Positions 24,930 to 40,174 of a stretch of 64,000 nucleotides of DNA are shown in pieces. The notes under the pieces are model-generated. The model ran no database searches, was not told where the DNA came from, and was given only the letters and a program-made list of their open reading frames with translations. This stretch comes from Heliocybe sulcata. Its lineage: Eukaryota > Basidiomycota > Agaricomycetes > Gloeophyllales > Gloeophyllaceae. The stretch covers positions 62,001-126,000 of the forward strand of contig ML213507.1 in NCBI GenBank assembly GCA_004369045.1. Reading direction: 5' to 3'. The translations under genes were made by a program, and so were the position numbers. Each line of letters opens with the position of its first letter. Position 1 is the stretch's first letter.

Positions 24930-27900
24930 TCACACAACCACCAACGTCGTATTCAAATACACCTCATCGCTCGTCCCAACCCTGACCGCAAACGTCCCGG
25001 GCTCGACCACCCACGCCCCGCTCATCGCCCACAGCCCCAGCTGCGCCGCCTCCACCTCCACCGTCACGCGCTGCGAGCCGCCCGCCCTGTATGTGCACCA
25101 AGTAAGTACACAATCACCGACGCGAGGGAGAGGACGACCCACGGGATCTCCACTTTCTGGAACCCGACTAGCATCTGGTTCGGCGTGACGACCGAGCTGA
25201 ACAGGTCCGTCATGTACACCTAGTACACGAATTTATTTCATCAAGGTTACTGTAGAGGATGGCTCTCGAGACTTTACCTGAACGACTTCCTTCGCGTCCA
25301 TACCCCCGCTATTGTGCACCGTCACCGACACACTAAAGTTATCCGACGTCCCAATAGTATCACTCGACAGCTCCAAATCAGTGCTGACAAGCAACCCGTC
25401 AGATCCCACTCGTCCCAAACGAGCCAAACCACACGCACTAGTTAAAGCTCGTATAGCTCAGCCCATGGCCAAAGCTCCACAGCGGCACCGGCGTATCCAG
25501 CACATACTACCCACCCAATGAGCCTCCCTCCCTCTCTAACACCCGCTCACTCACCTGATGCCCAAACACCAGCGTCCCGTTATCCGTAACCATCCCCGGG
25601 TCAACCGGCCTGCTCCCCTTCAAATAATCGTAGAACACCGGGGTCGTGCCCACGCTGCGCGGGAACGACACGGGCAGTTTCCCTACCCCGCATCAGCCTA
25701 TGCCATACCACAAGTACACCCTACCCATACCTGACGGACTAACCGCCCCAAAAATAATCTCCGCCAACGCCAGCCCCCCCAACTCACCGGGATAAAACTG
25801 CTGAACCACCGCATCCGCATCTAACACCCGCACCTCATCAGCCCCATCCTGCCCAACCGCCCAAGCACTCACTTTCCTGGATCCACGGCTCCGCGACCGG
25901 CTTCCCGCTCACGAGCACCACCACCACCGGCTTCCCCACGCTCTTCACCGCCTTCACCAGCTCCATCTGCGCGCCCACAAGGCCCAAGTCGCTCAGATCC
26001 ACATGCTCCCCCGTCGTCGCGTTCGTCCCGGGCGCCCACAGCAGCGTCTGGTCCAAGCTCCACGTCCCCACCATCACCACCGCCACATCCGACTCCGCCG
26101 TCATCTCCAGCGCGTCCCCGATCCCGCTCAGATCGCTCGACCACAGCTCGCACCCCTCGGCGTAGTTGATCCGCACACTCGTGTTGGCGAGGTACTGCGT
26201 GAAGCCGGCGAGCGGCGAGATGCCGTTGTTGGACGCGTTGAAGAAGACGTAGTCCCCGAAGGAGACGCGCGCGACTTGCGGGCCGATGAGCGCGATGGAG
26301 CGGAGGGTGGAGGGCGAGAGCGGGAGCGTGGCGTTGTGGTTCTCGAGGAGGACGATGGATTCTTGTTCCATTTGGTGCAGCAGCGCGCGGGTGGCGGGTG
26401 TGCGGAGGGTGGAGAGGTAGTCGGGGTAGGGGTACGGGTCTGAATGGACGTGCGTGAGTGTGAGCCATGGAAGAGATACGCGTACGTACTTTCGAAGAGA
26501 CCGAGGGCGAATTTGGTACGTAATATTGTCTTGACGGTCTCATCAATATAAGAGACATTGACCGTCCCGTTATTCACTTGATCTATCCCAGCGCGCCTCA
26601 GAAATCAGCCACTCTTCGTCGCCGCGTTGACCGCTCACCTGGCAGTGTCAAGTACGTATACGTTCCGCCGCCCATCTCCATCTGCACACCGTTCTCCAGC
26701 GCCAGCTTCGCCGCACATTCCCGAGTCTCGCAGACGCCGTGGGTGGTAATCAGCAAGTCGACAGAGCCGGCATCCGACGTGACTAGGTACGGGTACCCCC
26801 ACTCGTTGCGGAGCTACACCGCTCGTGAGGTCCTTATATACACCGCAGAAGGATTTACATGCTTACAATGTCCGTCAAGAGGTCTATGCCCAGATAAATA
26901 CTTAGAGTTACGACGAAGAATCGTGTGACGCACGGGTATTCGCAACGGCTGGGACACCGTCGTAGCTTGCGTATGCGGTCATGATCCCCAGAGCTTGTAC
27001 GCAGGCCTTGTTGAATGGCCGCAGGTACGAGGTGCGCAGTTCGCGTTCTCCTCCGCTGACTTGAGCGATATTGCTAGATACGACATTGGGTAAGATGCAG
27101 TCCGCTGATTGAGTTATCCGGGCACTTACAGTCCACCTTGAGGACTCCCATAAGCCGCAAAATGCTTGCACGTCGCAGCCATCCTCGCTATAGCAGTTGA
27201 ACTGGTATTCCGCCGTCTTCCGGATTGTAGGCCAGTAACGTAGGCATTCCCCATTTCACCAGTCCTGTTCATTCGCGTCTGACCTCAGATAGCATTTTTT
27301 CAGTCCGGGAAAGTTCGCGCACAAGAACGGATCCTCGCCAAAGTTCTCCTCCACCCGTCCCCAGCGCAGTTCCCGGCTGAGGTCCAGAACAGGTGCGAAT
27401 ATCTGGTGAAAGCCAAGTCCCTCAGCTTCATCTGCAATCGTCGATGCAGCTTGTTGCAGCAATTCAGTATTGAACGAGGCAGCTAGGCCGATTGGAGAGG
27501 GCCATATGGTGCCATTGTTCGTGAAGCCATGTAGACCTAATGAGATAACAATGTTACACTGCACCTAGAGCGAATCCTCGGCGCGAGGGAAGGTACCTTC
27601 AGATTGAACTATAGCTGGGATGCCAAGGGTAGTATTCTCCATGAGATACTTCTGCCCTATCGTGGCTCCATAGACAAACTTGTCCCAGGGAGTGAGGTAC
27701 CCGCCCCATACTGCGCCGCTCTTCTGGGCGAGCATGAGCTCCAGCCCGGTCTGATTGTAGGCAAGCGTGTCGTCGAGCGGGTCTGTAAAGTTCATCCAGC
27801 CGTTCATGTCGCCTTGAATTCTAGGGACCCCGGTGGGTATGTCAGTTCGAAGAGCGTATAGGCATGGACGTACAGCTGCGCGACCTTCTCTTCGATGGTC

Positions 27901-28097
27901 ATGCGTGGTAGGAGATCGTTTACTCGGTCCTCGATCAATGCGTTTGGATCCTTGTACACCGGGAGCGAGCCATCCAGGTTGGTCCCTCGAGATACCAGGC
28001 TGAAGTGAAGGTCCTCTGAGGAGCCACGAGCAAGCGTGACGATGGTCCCTGTCAAAACACCTGCAGCACATATTCTGGACCAGGTCGTCGGCGCCAT
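24930..28097 (-). CDS. glycoside hydrolase family 3 (beta-glucosidase/xylosidase type)
   Basis: A secreted exo-acting glycosidase that would release terminal sugars from beta-linked oligosaccharides. Fifteen exons join in frame to 804 residues; boundaries include 28097-27874, 27820-27597, 27536-27323, 27264-27130, 27073-26934, a 17-nt exon 26883-26867, 26813-26639, 26582-26490 and 26439-25873, ending 25086-24930. Residues 1-25 are a signal peptide. The N-terminal barrel shows GIPAIVQSEGLHGFTNNG, NFGEDPFL, KHFAAYGSP and the nucleophile motif VTSDAG with Asp332. The C-terminal half has the GH3 sandwich domain (SIVLLENHNATLPL, then AVVMVGTWSLDQT) and a closing fibronectin-III-like domain with VTVHNSGGMDAKEVVQ. 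All expected domains are present, so it looks functional. Whether glucose or xylose is preferred is not decided by sequence. Confidence 0.93.
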
Positions 28098-29555
28098 CTG
28101 AGGGTAAGCGTCGGGCTTAAAGATGAAGGATATGCCCTCGCAAATACATCGGGACATGGGTGCTTCTTATAATGTTGGTGCGGCTTGAGAGAACCACTAC
28201 ATTGCTGGTACGGGCGTATGAATTCGCCCATTACGTGCTGAATGTATGCCAGGTGACCCTCTCGCCGGTAAGAATTCCTGGACGTGGACGCGTCGAGCGG
28301 ACCGCTTGATGCGCGACGACCCGGATTTCTTCCCATAGAGACGGAGTGTCATTTATCCAGGCGTCATTGAACATAGTGTGCAGGTAGGGTTATCGGACGG
28401 CGTTGGCATGAGAGGAGGGAAGTATATACAGGAGACGATGAAAGCAGTCTTGAAGTCGCGCTAGGTAGGAGAATTGTCTGATTATTTATGATACGTTTTT
28501 ACCAAGGTCAAATTTAAGCAAAACTTAAGTTGTTTTTTGAGTACCTTCATGATCATGATCACGGACTAGGCTTTCGTCCTTACTCCGAGGCTTCTTGTTC
28601 TCTACGCCATACCGTGTACTGCGAGATCAACTGGACCTCCGTCGGAACTCTTCAACGCCTTCAAAACCGAATTCCGCTCTCGTCGGGTCTCAAGGTCGCC
28701 GTCGCATCTCGCAGTCTGGTGGCAATAGCTAGTGGCACTGATATTGATCTTTGTCAAACCCTACCGCGCCGAATCACCAAGGAGGCCTGTACTAGCGAGT
28801 GCTGCTGGAATGATGCTGACTATACACCGACCAGCTGATTTGAATACTTTGGAAGTGGCCTTTAGACGTTACGACAGTTTAAGGTAGGAGCGGCCTGAAT
28901 GCGAGGCAGCATCGTCTAGGCCGATGGAAGACATACTAGCGAATGCGAGCCGCAGAGCTGGGTATAACTGCACGAATCTGAGACGCATGAACATCAAATC
29001 TTCCAAACCCCACCGAAATCGGCATGACTTGATTACATCTTTACTGTCCTAGCGGTTCTCGTGAAGTCTCCGCGGCGACTACGACACTGGTCTGTCTCTG
29101 CCACAGTGGCACTGCTACTTCTACTGCTTTAGTCCCAACACCATAGCTCGTATCCTCGCGCCAACGTCATTAGCGACAGGGTGCCGAGCCTACGGACATG
29201 TACTACCCTGTGGCTCGCATTAATGTTTAGAGGCTGAAAGGTAAGACAGGAGAGACCAGGCACGATGCGTTCCCGTCTCGCGCGGATTGAGTCTGCGCCA
29301 CCCGCTAAATTGTACCAAGTCGCGAACTAGTCCACCTCGGCCGGTAGAAATCAGTTTCAATCTCATCCTACGGTCAACTTGTCTGATGTTCCGTCCAATA
29401 GTGGAATATCCAGGAACATCTCTGTCTACGATGTTCAGATGCTCTCAGACCCCTCTGCAGAGATATTCATCCGTCGCATCGGAAACTCGATGATGACGGC
29501 GGTATAATAGAGCAGAGTGCGTTCCGCTTCCAGCCAGCCAGCCTACCGCATCTCT
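28098..29555. other. divergent intergenic stretch
   Basis: This 1.5-kb spacer separates the divergent GH3 and UbiA genes. A 102-residue plus-strand frame at 28,530-28,838 has no recognisable motif. No repeat or RNA gene seen. Confidence 0.5.
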
Positions 29556-30873
29556 ATGTCTTCTAGCGTATCCGAAAAATCTTCCACCGCAGCGTCTACG
29601 ATTGCCGAGGCGGAACGATGGTGGCGACCGTACTGCCAGCTCTCCAGGATAGACGCCTGACCCGGTGCTACCATGCTAGGTTTCTGGCCCTGCGGTAAGC
29701 ATATCTCACCGGGCTGGCTCGCCATGTCTTACCGCATCTCATCTCCATCTAAGTCTGGGGTTACCTCTTTAGTCGTCGTGGAGTGCCCGCAGACCCAGTT
29801 GAAGCGGCCAAAGTAATCGTCTGTCTCCTAGCCATCACGTCTCTCGTACATGCCATAAACTGCACCTGGAACGATATCTGCGATGTCGATCTGGACCGTA
29901 AAGTTGGTGTGTGTTCTGCTGTACTCTCACCGGAGAAGCTTTCGGTAACATTTCCCACCTACAGAGCGGACGAAGGAACGCCCGTTAGCGTCCGGTAGGA
30001 TTTCCATCTTTGCGGCATGGTTATTCCTTCTGCTTCAGACGGCTATTCTCTTGGGCATATTATCGCTTCTTAACCGAGAAGCGTGAGTGCCGACCCTCCT
30101 CTTGCCTAAGATCTCCCTCACACCGTATCCAGGTTCGCCTGCGGTCTGTTTGGAGTCTTTCCCTTGCATACTCTATATCCTTTGATGAAGCGGTGGACGT
30201 ACTGGCCGCAAATCTGGCTAGGTGAGCCGCCTTTTCGAGCTTTCTCAGCTCTATCTCAGTGATTTATAGGCATCGCTACTGGTTGGGGTCTGCCAACTAC
30301 ACGGTTGATATTTTCGCCGGAAGATATTGCGGATAGAACCATCTGGGTTCTTATTATCGGTAATATATGGTACATTCAATGAGATCTGCACCTCTTTATT
30401 ATATACTCATGGTTTCTACAGCTGGTCAATCAACTACGATGTGATCTGTGCGACTCAGGTAATACCGCTCCCTCGTTATTACCTCTATGACAGCTTACAC
30501 GTCAACTAGGACCGGGAAGATGACACTCAGGCTGGCGTCAAATCAGCCACTATGATACTCGTCTCCCACCTACGACTCTTCCTCTCTCTCTTCGCAACGC
30601 TGTTTGTCGGGACTCTAGTATACGCGGGCCGTGCGACCGGTCAGGGTGCGGTGTACTACGTGGTCTCCTTGGCGGGCGCTGCGGCGCACTTGGCGTGGCA
30701 GCTGTTTACGCTCGATCCTGAGGATCGTAAGGATTTGCAATGGAAGTGGAAGGTGGGTAGATTATTCGTGGAAACGATGGATGTGGTGTTGACGGTGGTT
30801 TCAGGCAAACCCTCAGATTGGTTTCTTGGTAGCTGCTGGACTCTTGGGCCAGATGTACATCACGTATCTGTGA
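29556..30873 (+). CDS. UbiA-family aromatic prenyltransferase with one in-frame stop
   Basis: A membrane prenyltransferase of the UbiA/COQ2 superfamily, which attaches isoprenoid chains to aromatic acceptors. Eight exons (29556-29694, 29754-29906, 29965-30082, 30133-30221, 30270-30369, 30422-30458, 30510-30752, 30805-30873) give a 315-codon frame. The first Asp-rich motif is NDICDVDLDRKVERTK at residues 86-101 and the second is YDVICATQDREDD at 205-217. Both bind prenyl diphosphate through magnesium. Hydrophobic segments fit the usual multi-pass fold. Codon 35 is TGA (29658-29660), within SRIDA-stop-PGATMLGFWPC. Translation from the in-frame ATG at 29673 would give a 276-residue protein lacking the first residues of the first helix. 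No mitochondrial presequence is evident, so a secondary-metabolite role is as likely as ubiquinone synthesis. Confidence 0.85.
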
Positions 30874-30997
30874 AGCAGGGAGCAATTGCGTCTTCCCATG
30901 TTCCTTGCCACTGCAAGTCGTTGTATATCTCAGGGCTACAGTACAGTTATCTGATCACCTATTTGCGATGTCCCTGTCTGGGGCGGTCGACTACTAT

Positions 30998-31559
30998 CTA
31001 CCAATGCTCCTCTCCAATATGCACCGCATTCACATCGACGCCGTCCTTGAACCACCTCTGCTCCTCGGAGATCTCAACATCGTTTCCGCTCATTTGCCTC
31101 TTGCGCATCCGGCCATCCTCAGCGTACGTCCAGTCTTCGAGGCCGTAGCACCGCTTCCACTTCATCTCGTCGTGGGAGTCTTGGTATTCGTACCAGAATT
31201 GCACGGCAATTTTGTTATCCGTAAAGGCAAACTGTCACGGTTTGGGTGTCAATATGAAGCTCACGAGTGCCATGGTACGACGTACCAGCTCCTTCCTTAG
31301 CTTGTAGTTCTTTTCTTTCTGCCACTTAGCAGTCAGGAAGGCTTCGATTTCCTGGTGTCCCCTGAGAAAGGACGACCGGTTCCGCCATATCGAATCCTCG
31401 GTATACGCTAGTTTGACCCTTGCCGGATCCCTGTTGGTGAGGGAAGTCAGAGTCAAAGAGCCGAGGCACGAGATCGGCGTACTGTGTATTCCACAAGTCC
31501 TGCGCTTTCTTGACTTTGGCATTGGCAGTCTCTGCGGTGAATGGTGGGGCGAGTGACAT
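30998..31559 (-). CDS. DUF1348 (NTF2/SnoaL-like) small protein
   Basis: A 151-residue protein of the DUF1348 family, a compact NTF2-like fold of unsettled function. Three exons (31559-31483, 31430-31286, 31231-30998) join cleanly. The sequence MSLAPPFTAETANAKVKKAQ, then DPARVKLAYTEDSIWRNR and FLRGHQEIEAFL is typical of the N-terminal half. AVQFWYEYQDSHDEMKWKRC and WTYAEDGRMRKRQMS follow in the C-terminal half, with IGEEHW near the end. Length matches the family (about 150). It converges on the UbiA gene with only 124 bp between stop codons. Some relatives sit in metabolic gene neighbourhoods, but no role is shown here. Confidence 0.9.
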
Positions 31560-32073
31560 TCTGCGTTCGATAATTTATGGATATCGCCTGGTGCTCCTAA
31601 TATACCTGCGCTCAAGTCCTCCGCAATCAATGCGACGGGCTCAGACGGAGTCCTCGATAAATTTTGCCCTGAGGTCCTGCTGACCGTAACTCTTAAGGCG
31701 TGCTTAATACAGCAGATGGAACCTTCTGAGATGCCGATCTTTGAAGGGGTAGATCGGCAGGCTCGAGATCTCCAAGGGGATATAACCAGAACACGAACGT
31801 CCCCAAGCACGCATGGGATAGTCATCTATAACTCAGTGGTCCATATAATAGTACAGCATCGTGTATGTAGTACAATGTACAAGCACCTACAAAATCAGGA
31901 AGGTGGAGGGGGATACGTGCCGATGGACGGTAAACAATCGCAAGTCGCCGACGCAACACTGAGCAGAGGAAGGTTCACCCAATGATCAGCCCACACATTT
32001 CCAAAGTGAAAGTAGTGCGCGTACAAGACCACAAAACCAACTAGGGTGGAGTAGCAGAGCAACGATGTTGTTA
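31560..32073. other. spacer upstream of DUF1348
   Basis: A 514-bp spacer holding the DUF1348 promoter and the HAP5 3' UTR. No coding feature recognised. Confidence 0.5.
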
Positions 32074-34968
<2,895 letters not shown>

Positions 34969-36466
34969 GAACTCTTGCTCTAATGCTGACTCTTCTTGCT
35001 TGGCGTCTTCCATGAAAGGCGTTTCATGGGTTGCTGGTCGTTACGTATGTTTGCCGAGGAAGACGCGACCCGACGCGACTGAATGAGGCCTTTGTCCCAC
35101 CGCCATCAATATTCCTTCTGCCTCGCGTCCCTGCTGTGACAGCTCAACTGATTTCCGACATATCTCCTGCGCACAATGTTCTGGCACGAGTCTCGTGTGC
35201 TACAGGGTTCGCGCTATTCTGACTCTAATGAATAGGATGCTGCCCATTCTCATGTATCGAAGCATACGTCTGGCCTTTCATGTTGTTGCGAAAGTGAGTT
35301 GCCACCCTCTCAAAATTACACACCAGGGGTCACAGGAACGCAGCCTTGACTCCTGGGCTTCTCCCGCAACTTCTCTGCTTTGATTGCTCTCTTCTTCATG
35401 AAGGTCTCGATGGTCCCGTGCCCGAGCGTGGATCTTGACCACAGCGAGTAAATGGGGTCGATTCAGTTAACACTGGACCGAGATGTCAGGCCCTCGCGCC
35501 ACCCACCGAGGTCCGAGTCCAAATGGGCGCAGCTGCGGCAGATCACGCCGCGTCATTGGAAACGGTTTAGTCCGATGTCGCATTAGTGCTTAGTCCGTTC
35601 CGATGAACCAGGATACCAGCCTCACCGGAGTTGTCAATAACTGATATCCAACGATGCAAGGAACAATCGGTATCCTGCGTCAATGTTTTCGACGACGCCG
35701 GAAGCTGGTCCTTCGAGGCCCGCGAACAATGGGCCCCGAATCTTCCTTCCCCGCATTCCTTGATCATGCCGAGTGCCAGAATCTTGATCTTCCGTAACGT
35801 GTCAGATGGCGACGCGCTATACTTGTGTGGTCCCCAGTCGGCATCGCACCGGTGCCTCTGACGCCAACCTGCCGGTCGTGTTATCCCCTTTCCAACACGC
35901 GTCATATTTCACACTGACCTTCCCAGTCCCAGCGCGATATTCTGAGTCGATGCAGGGCTCACCGGCACCCTCGATGTCAAGCGCGAAATGGAATGAATGT
36001 GAATGACCCGACTCGCAGTGGCCCTCTCGCCTTAGTCACATCGCCTCGTGCGCTGCACGAGCGCAGTTTTCAAACCATCTGCAACGTGTTTCTTTACACT
36101 TGACCAGTTTTCAGACGCTCGCCGAGCCACCGAGCTTTGTTGGGAACTCTCCTGAGAGCAGTGCAGTCCCATGAGCTTCTTGCTGGATCTGTGCTTCGGC
36201 CGACGTGCTACAGGCCCCCGGCTTCGCGATCTCTCCCAGTAAGTAGGCCTGTCAATTTTAGTTCGATGTGGTATCCCTTTTCGCTTGCACGGGTGTAGCG
36301 CCCGGGTAGGCTGCGGATCATCCTGGGGTTTAGTTATGAATGGTCTGCTCTGGACTAAAGGCGCGTACTCACCATCTTCTTCTTTCGCCCCTCTTCGTCT
36401 GTGCCATATAACAGAGACGACGCGGCCCTCGCGTCCTCAACCAACTCCTCCTCGTCGAACCTTGCC
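34969..36466. other. intergenic stretch
   Basis: No gene recognised in 1.5 kb between RVB1 and the DUF6593 gene. Short frames (up to about 112 residues) lack motifs. The distal part should contain the promoter of the DUF6593 gene. Confidence 0.5.
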
Positions 36467-37225
36467 ATGGCCACCACGAAAGGCTTGCCATACATCCTCG
36501 AGGACCGGAATGGTTCTCTGACCGGTACAGACTTTGACGACATTTACGACCGGCTGTTTCTGCGAGTTGCACAGGCGCCACAGCGGTCGCAGCACGCGCT
36601 GTGCGCCATCTACGATATGGGGAGACGCTCTGTGTCGTCCAAATCTGACGATCACCGGCATGCCCGGTACAACCCGTCGGTCGTGATGCAGTTCGGCCTT
36701 GACCGATCTCTGGGGACTGTGACCTTTGTGAACTCTGCCGTGTCCATGCCAATGGGCAAGTACTTGAGACGGGCGTCATTCCTTGGAGGGTGCGTCCTTT
36801 GTAGACCTTCCGCATTGCTGTTGCCTGAGCTTCCTCTTTTATTCTTCTCCTAGATCCTTGTTGCGAAAGTTCATAGGGTCAGATGGGCAGGAGTACAAGT
36901 GGGGCCACCGCATAGCAGAAGGACAAGAGTGGACAGTACGCATCACGCTCGGCTTGTCGTTACCGACCCATGCTGACGAGTCCGCAGTGCATAAGTGCCG
37001 ACAACATCCTCGTCGCGCACTTCAACCTAAAGCCTCCGCGGACGCACGCATACGGGTCGTCAGGCAACGTACTCACCATATACGAGGAATACGCCCACCT
37101 AGCCATGGGTGCGTGGGCAATCTCCACTTTACTGCGTGCGTGACTTTGCTCATATTGGGGTTTGTTCTGCAGAAATCCTCGCGTCCCTGACGATCATGCG
37201 GCACATCAGAAAGCATAACTTATGA
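36467..37225 (+). CDS. DUF6593-type basidiomycete protein
   Basis: A 192-residue protein from exons 36467-36789, 36854-36935, 36988-37108 and 37173-37225 (introns 64, 52 and 64 nt). The middle segment FIGSDGQEYKWGHRIAEGQEW and the ending ILASLTIMRHIRKHNL match the layout of the basidiomycete DUF6593 family as I know it: a beta-rich domain with a YKW core and a C-terminal hydrophobic helix ending in basic residues. Function is unknown. No signal peptide is seen. The first ATG in the frame is used. Family assignment is by pattern only. Confidence 0.75.
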
Positions 37226-38077
37226 AATCAAATGCAATGCACGGACTTCCACACTCACCATATCTCCATGATACCACGCACCAAAAGCTCACATACGGAC
37301 AGCTTCCTGTAACCATGCACCGTTAGTGTACCAGTAGCAATGTATACTGACCCTTGTACTACCCAATAATTATTATGGACTCGCGGAGCGGATGTCCTGT
37401 AGGATATAGTATTCACACTTCATGCATTCGCGATCGACTTGTGTCCGAGTCTGTCTGAACTGACCTCTGGTTTGAACCTTTGGGAGGATCCGAAAAGCGC
37501 GCATGCCTGAGTGCCAAATTCTTCTCAACATAGGAGCTGAAAGACAAGCCATTAGAGTATTTCCGTACTGTCGGCTCAGTATGGAGGTAAGCACTGCTTG
37601 GGAAGGAGGTACTCGGGATATAGTTATTGTAAGCAAAGGGGCTCTGAAGAATTAGATCGCATCGTCTTACCCGCAGGAAGCTTGACATAGCACGCCCTCT
37701 TGCGGTCGTGCCTAGTTAGGTGCCACGATCAAAGGCGTTTGAAGCACAGAAGTGCAAGTGCAACACAGCAGTCGCCAAGAAGTTACATCGTGGATTCAGG
37801 GAACCGATCAAGGAATATGAGACCTGAGTGATGAGGCAGCCGTGAGTTACTGGGCAGTTGCATGAGTGTGGACTCCGGCCACAAACTGAAGCACGTGACA
37901 CGCGTTATTTGTTCCTGTTATCAGAGTAGCAGACGCAGTGTTGAAGTATTGTGGCGGGGTGGCGTCGAGCCTCAGTTAGCGGAAGCGATTCCTTTTCTCA
38001 GTATTGATGCAGTACTCTGATTGGTCGATGGACACGTGGCGTAGGAAGTAGATAGAACGCGCAGAGCGTGCGCGTCG

Positions 38078-38111
38078 CCCCTCAGCCTGTTACACTTCTG
38101 TGGCTGAGGGG
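38078..38111. repeat. stem-loop repeat, copy 1
   Basis: A perfect inverted repeat with 10-bp arms CCCCTCAGCC and GGCTGAGGGG around a 14-nt loop (TGTTACACTTCTGT). The inner 30 bp recur exactly 110 bp downstream. Confidence 0.9.
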
Positions 38112-38190
38112 TAAGTCTATTCTCTTACATTTGGCATGCATAGATAGCTCACATGTATCGTAGTCCTGTTTTCACAGGTACAGTTAGAAT

Positions 38191-38220
38191 CTCAGCCTGT
38201 TACACTTCTGTGGCTGAGGG
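38191..38220. repeat. stem-loop repeat, copy 2
   Basis: Second copy of the 30-bp core, identical to 38081-38110, with 8-bp arms CTCAGCC(T) and (T)GGCTGAG in the core and the same loop. It is directly followed by TCCTGTTTTCACA, which also occurs at 38164-38176 between the two copies. Confidence 0.9.
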
Positions 38221-38557
38221 TCCTGTTTTCACACGCAGGGTGCGATGGTGCGCAACACAGTGACCATCTAATTTAGCAGATATTAAGCACACTGGAGGGT
38301 CTGCAGCAGAGCATGGCATGGTAAGCCGCATCGCTTGCGAATCTCCCAAAAGGCGGGGCCCAACAAGTTCTCCGCACTCACCTGCACTCTGTTTGCGAGA
38401 GTCATATACTTATTCTCGTCATCCGCGAGGTATAAGAATCTTATTCTATCACTTTCTAGGTTCTACAATCGTGCTGTGGTTTGAATCAGCAGGCGTCCGT
38501 AACAGCAGAGACCAGAAACCTACGGGCGCACCTGAAAATCACTCCCAGTCCAACCTC

Positions 38558-39737
38558 TCAGCTAAAATATGCAGGAAGGATATACGCGAGCTTCGTCCTG
38601 TCTTCCTCTTTCTGCTTTTCGCTCCTCGGCATGATCGAGAACTTCATCGACCCAATTTCCTCGGTGAGAACACTCCCTTCCAGCGCAGCAGCGTGCATGT
38701 CCTCCAGAATAGTCGCCGCGACGTGCCGGGAGGTGTCCGCGTTGGCTTGCAAGACTTTGAACACTTCAGCCGCGGTCACAGCACCCTCGTGGGGCCGCCA
38801 GGAGTCGTAGTCGGTGGCAGTAGCAATGAGAGCATAGCTAAGGGAAAACAAAATGGAGGAGCCATTCAGCACCAAAACGTCAATTCAACAGATCGCTCAC
38901 CCAAGCTCCGCCTCCCTGGCCAACTTCGCCTCCGGCAGCACGCTCATGTTAATCAGATCCCCTCCCCACATCCTATACATATTACTCTCTGCCCTCGTCG
39001 AGAACTGCGGGCCCTCCATGCACACAATGCACTTATCTATATGCAGCTTCACACCCCTGCCTTCCTCCTCCAGGGCCTTCTCCACCCGGCCCTCAAGCCA
39101 CCGCACCAGCCCCATACTGAACGGATCCCCGAACGCCGCATGCGCAACGACGCTCGTGCCTTCGAAGAAGCTCGCGGGCCTGACGCCCTTTGTCCTGTCG
39201 ATGATCTGCGTGGGGAGCGCAAAGTCGCCCGGGGGGATCTCCTCACGGAGGGAGCCGACAGCTGAGAAGGCGAGCACCGCACGCACGCCGAGCGATTTGA
39301 GCGCGGCAATGTTCGCGCGGGAGGGCACAGCAGAGGGGGAGATGGTGTGCCCGGGGCCGTGCCGGGCGAGGAAGGCGACGAGGGTGCCGGAGGGGAGAGA
39401 ACAGATGGTTATGGGAGAGGAGGGAAATCCCCAGGGCTAAGTTCGCGTCAAAAGGGTAAGCTTCAGAATCCTGAAGCAGTGGATAGCGTACTGTCTCGGG
39501 GTTGACATGCTTTCTGTGACATTAAATTAGAGTTGGTACTCATGGCAGATAGTCTTCCAAGAGTCCAAACGTTGCTCCAATTCAATGACTCTTCTAGACT
39601 TACACAAAGGTTAGATTGTCTAGGTGGTATAATCCACTGCCGCCAATGACGCCCACAAGCACTGTGTCCGTGATAAGTGAATGATCCCGGAAATGGGTAT
39701 CTTATTACTGACCATTTTCTCCGTTCTCTGCCGCCAT
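38558..39737 (-). CDS. S-methyl-5'-thioadenosine phosphorylase
   Basis: The methionine-salvage enzyme that splits methylthioadenosine with phosphate into adenine and methylthioribose-1-phosphate. Five exons (39737-39713, 39661-39604, 39513-39492, 39436-38901, 38837-38558) give 306 residues. Exons 1 and 3 are only 25 and 22 nt. The phosphate-binding start [14 protein letters not shown] sits at about residues 11-24. [22 protein letters not shown] and the family-2 PNP/MTAP signature [20 protein letters not shown] follow, with LINMS, then ATATDYDSW after the last intron. Length agrees with human MTAP (283) and yeast Meu1 (337). A 315-codon frame on the opposite strand is a shadow. Confidence 0.95.
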
Positions 39738-40174
39738 CCTAGAGTACCCTCTATAAATCCGATTCGCTCCGCAAGATCGCACAGAAGCTGCTCTTAACGA
39801 GGAGATGATGGTTAGCAGAATGAAGAGGAAGCGCTCAAACTGTCCGAATCAGCGATGGATTAACAGATTAGATAAAATACGCAGCAAATGTCAAAAAATA
39901 ATTATTTCCAAAGATGCATAACAGACAGCAGTAACAAAATGTCATACAACATGGGACACAATCTCTCTACATATATACGACACGTAGGGCGGATAGATGA
40001 TGGCACAGAAGTGAAAGGGAGTTCAAATCACAATGTCGTGGTCATGGTTGAACATCGTTCAGAGGACGGTCGAGATGAGCTGAAACTAGTTCAGCTGATA
40101 GCCACTGACACAGGAGATGACCCTACCTACGTGTCTCCAAAATAGCTGCCATGCCGCCAGCAGGAGCAGCCGCC
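39738..40174. other. spacer upstream of MTAP
   Basis: This 437-bp spacer separates the MTAP start from the stop of the SH3 gene, both on the minus strand. An 85-residue plus-strand frame is unsupported. Confidence 0.5.

Larger units (their letters stand above)
37226..38557. other. intergenic stretch with duplicated hairpin
   Basis: A 1.3-kb spacer between converging genes. A 91-residue minus-strand frame at 37,413-37,688 is not recognised. The notable content is the duplicated stem-loop around 38.1-38.2 kb listed separately. Confidence 0.5.

Noticed and set aside
37413-37688. 91-residue minus-strand protein
   Set aside because: The first half reads somewhat like protein, but no family match or neighbouring exon could be found; kept only as a note.
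38318-39265. 315-codon open frame on the plus strand
   Set aside because: It lies antisense over the well-supported MTAP exons and has no motif; GC-rich coding DNA often leaves such shadows.
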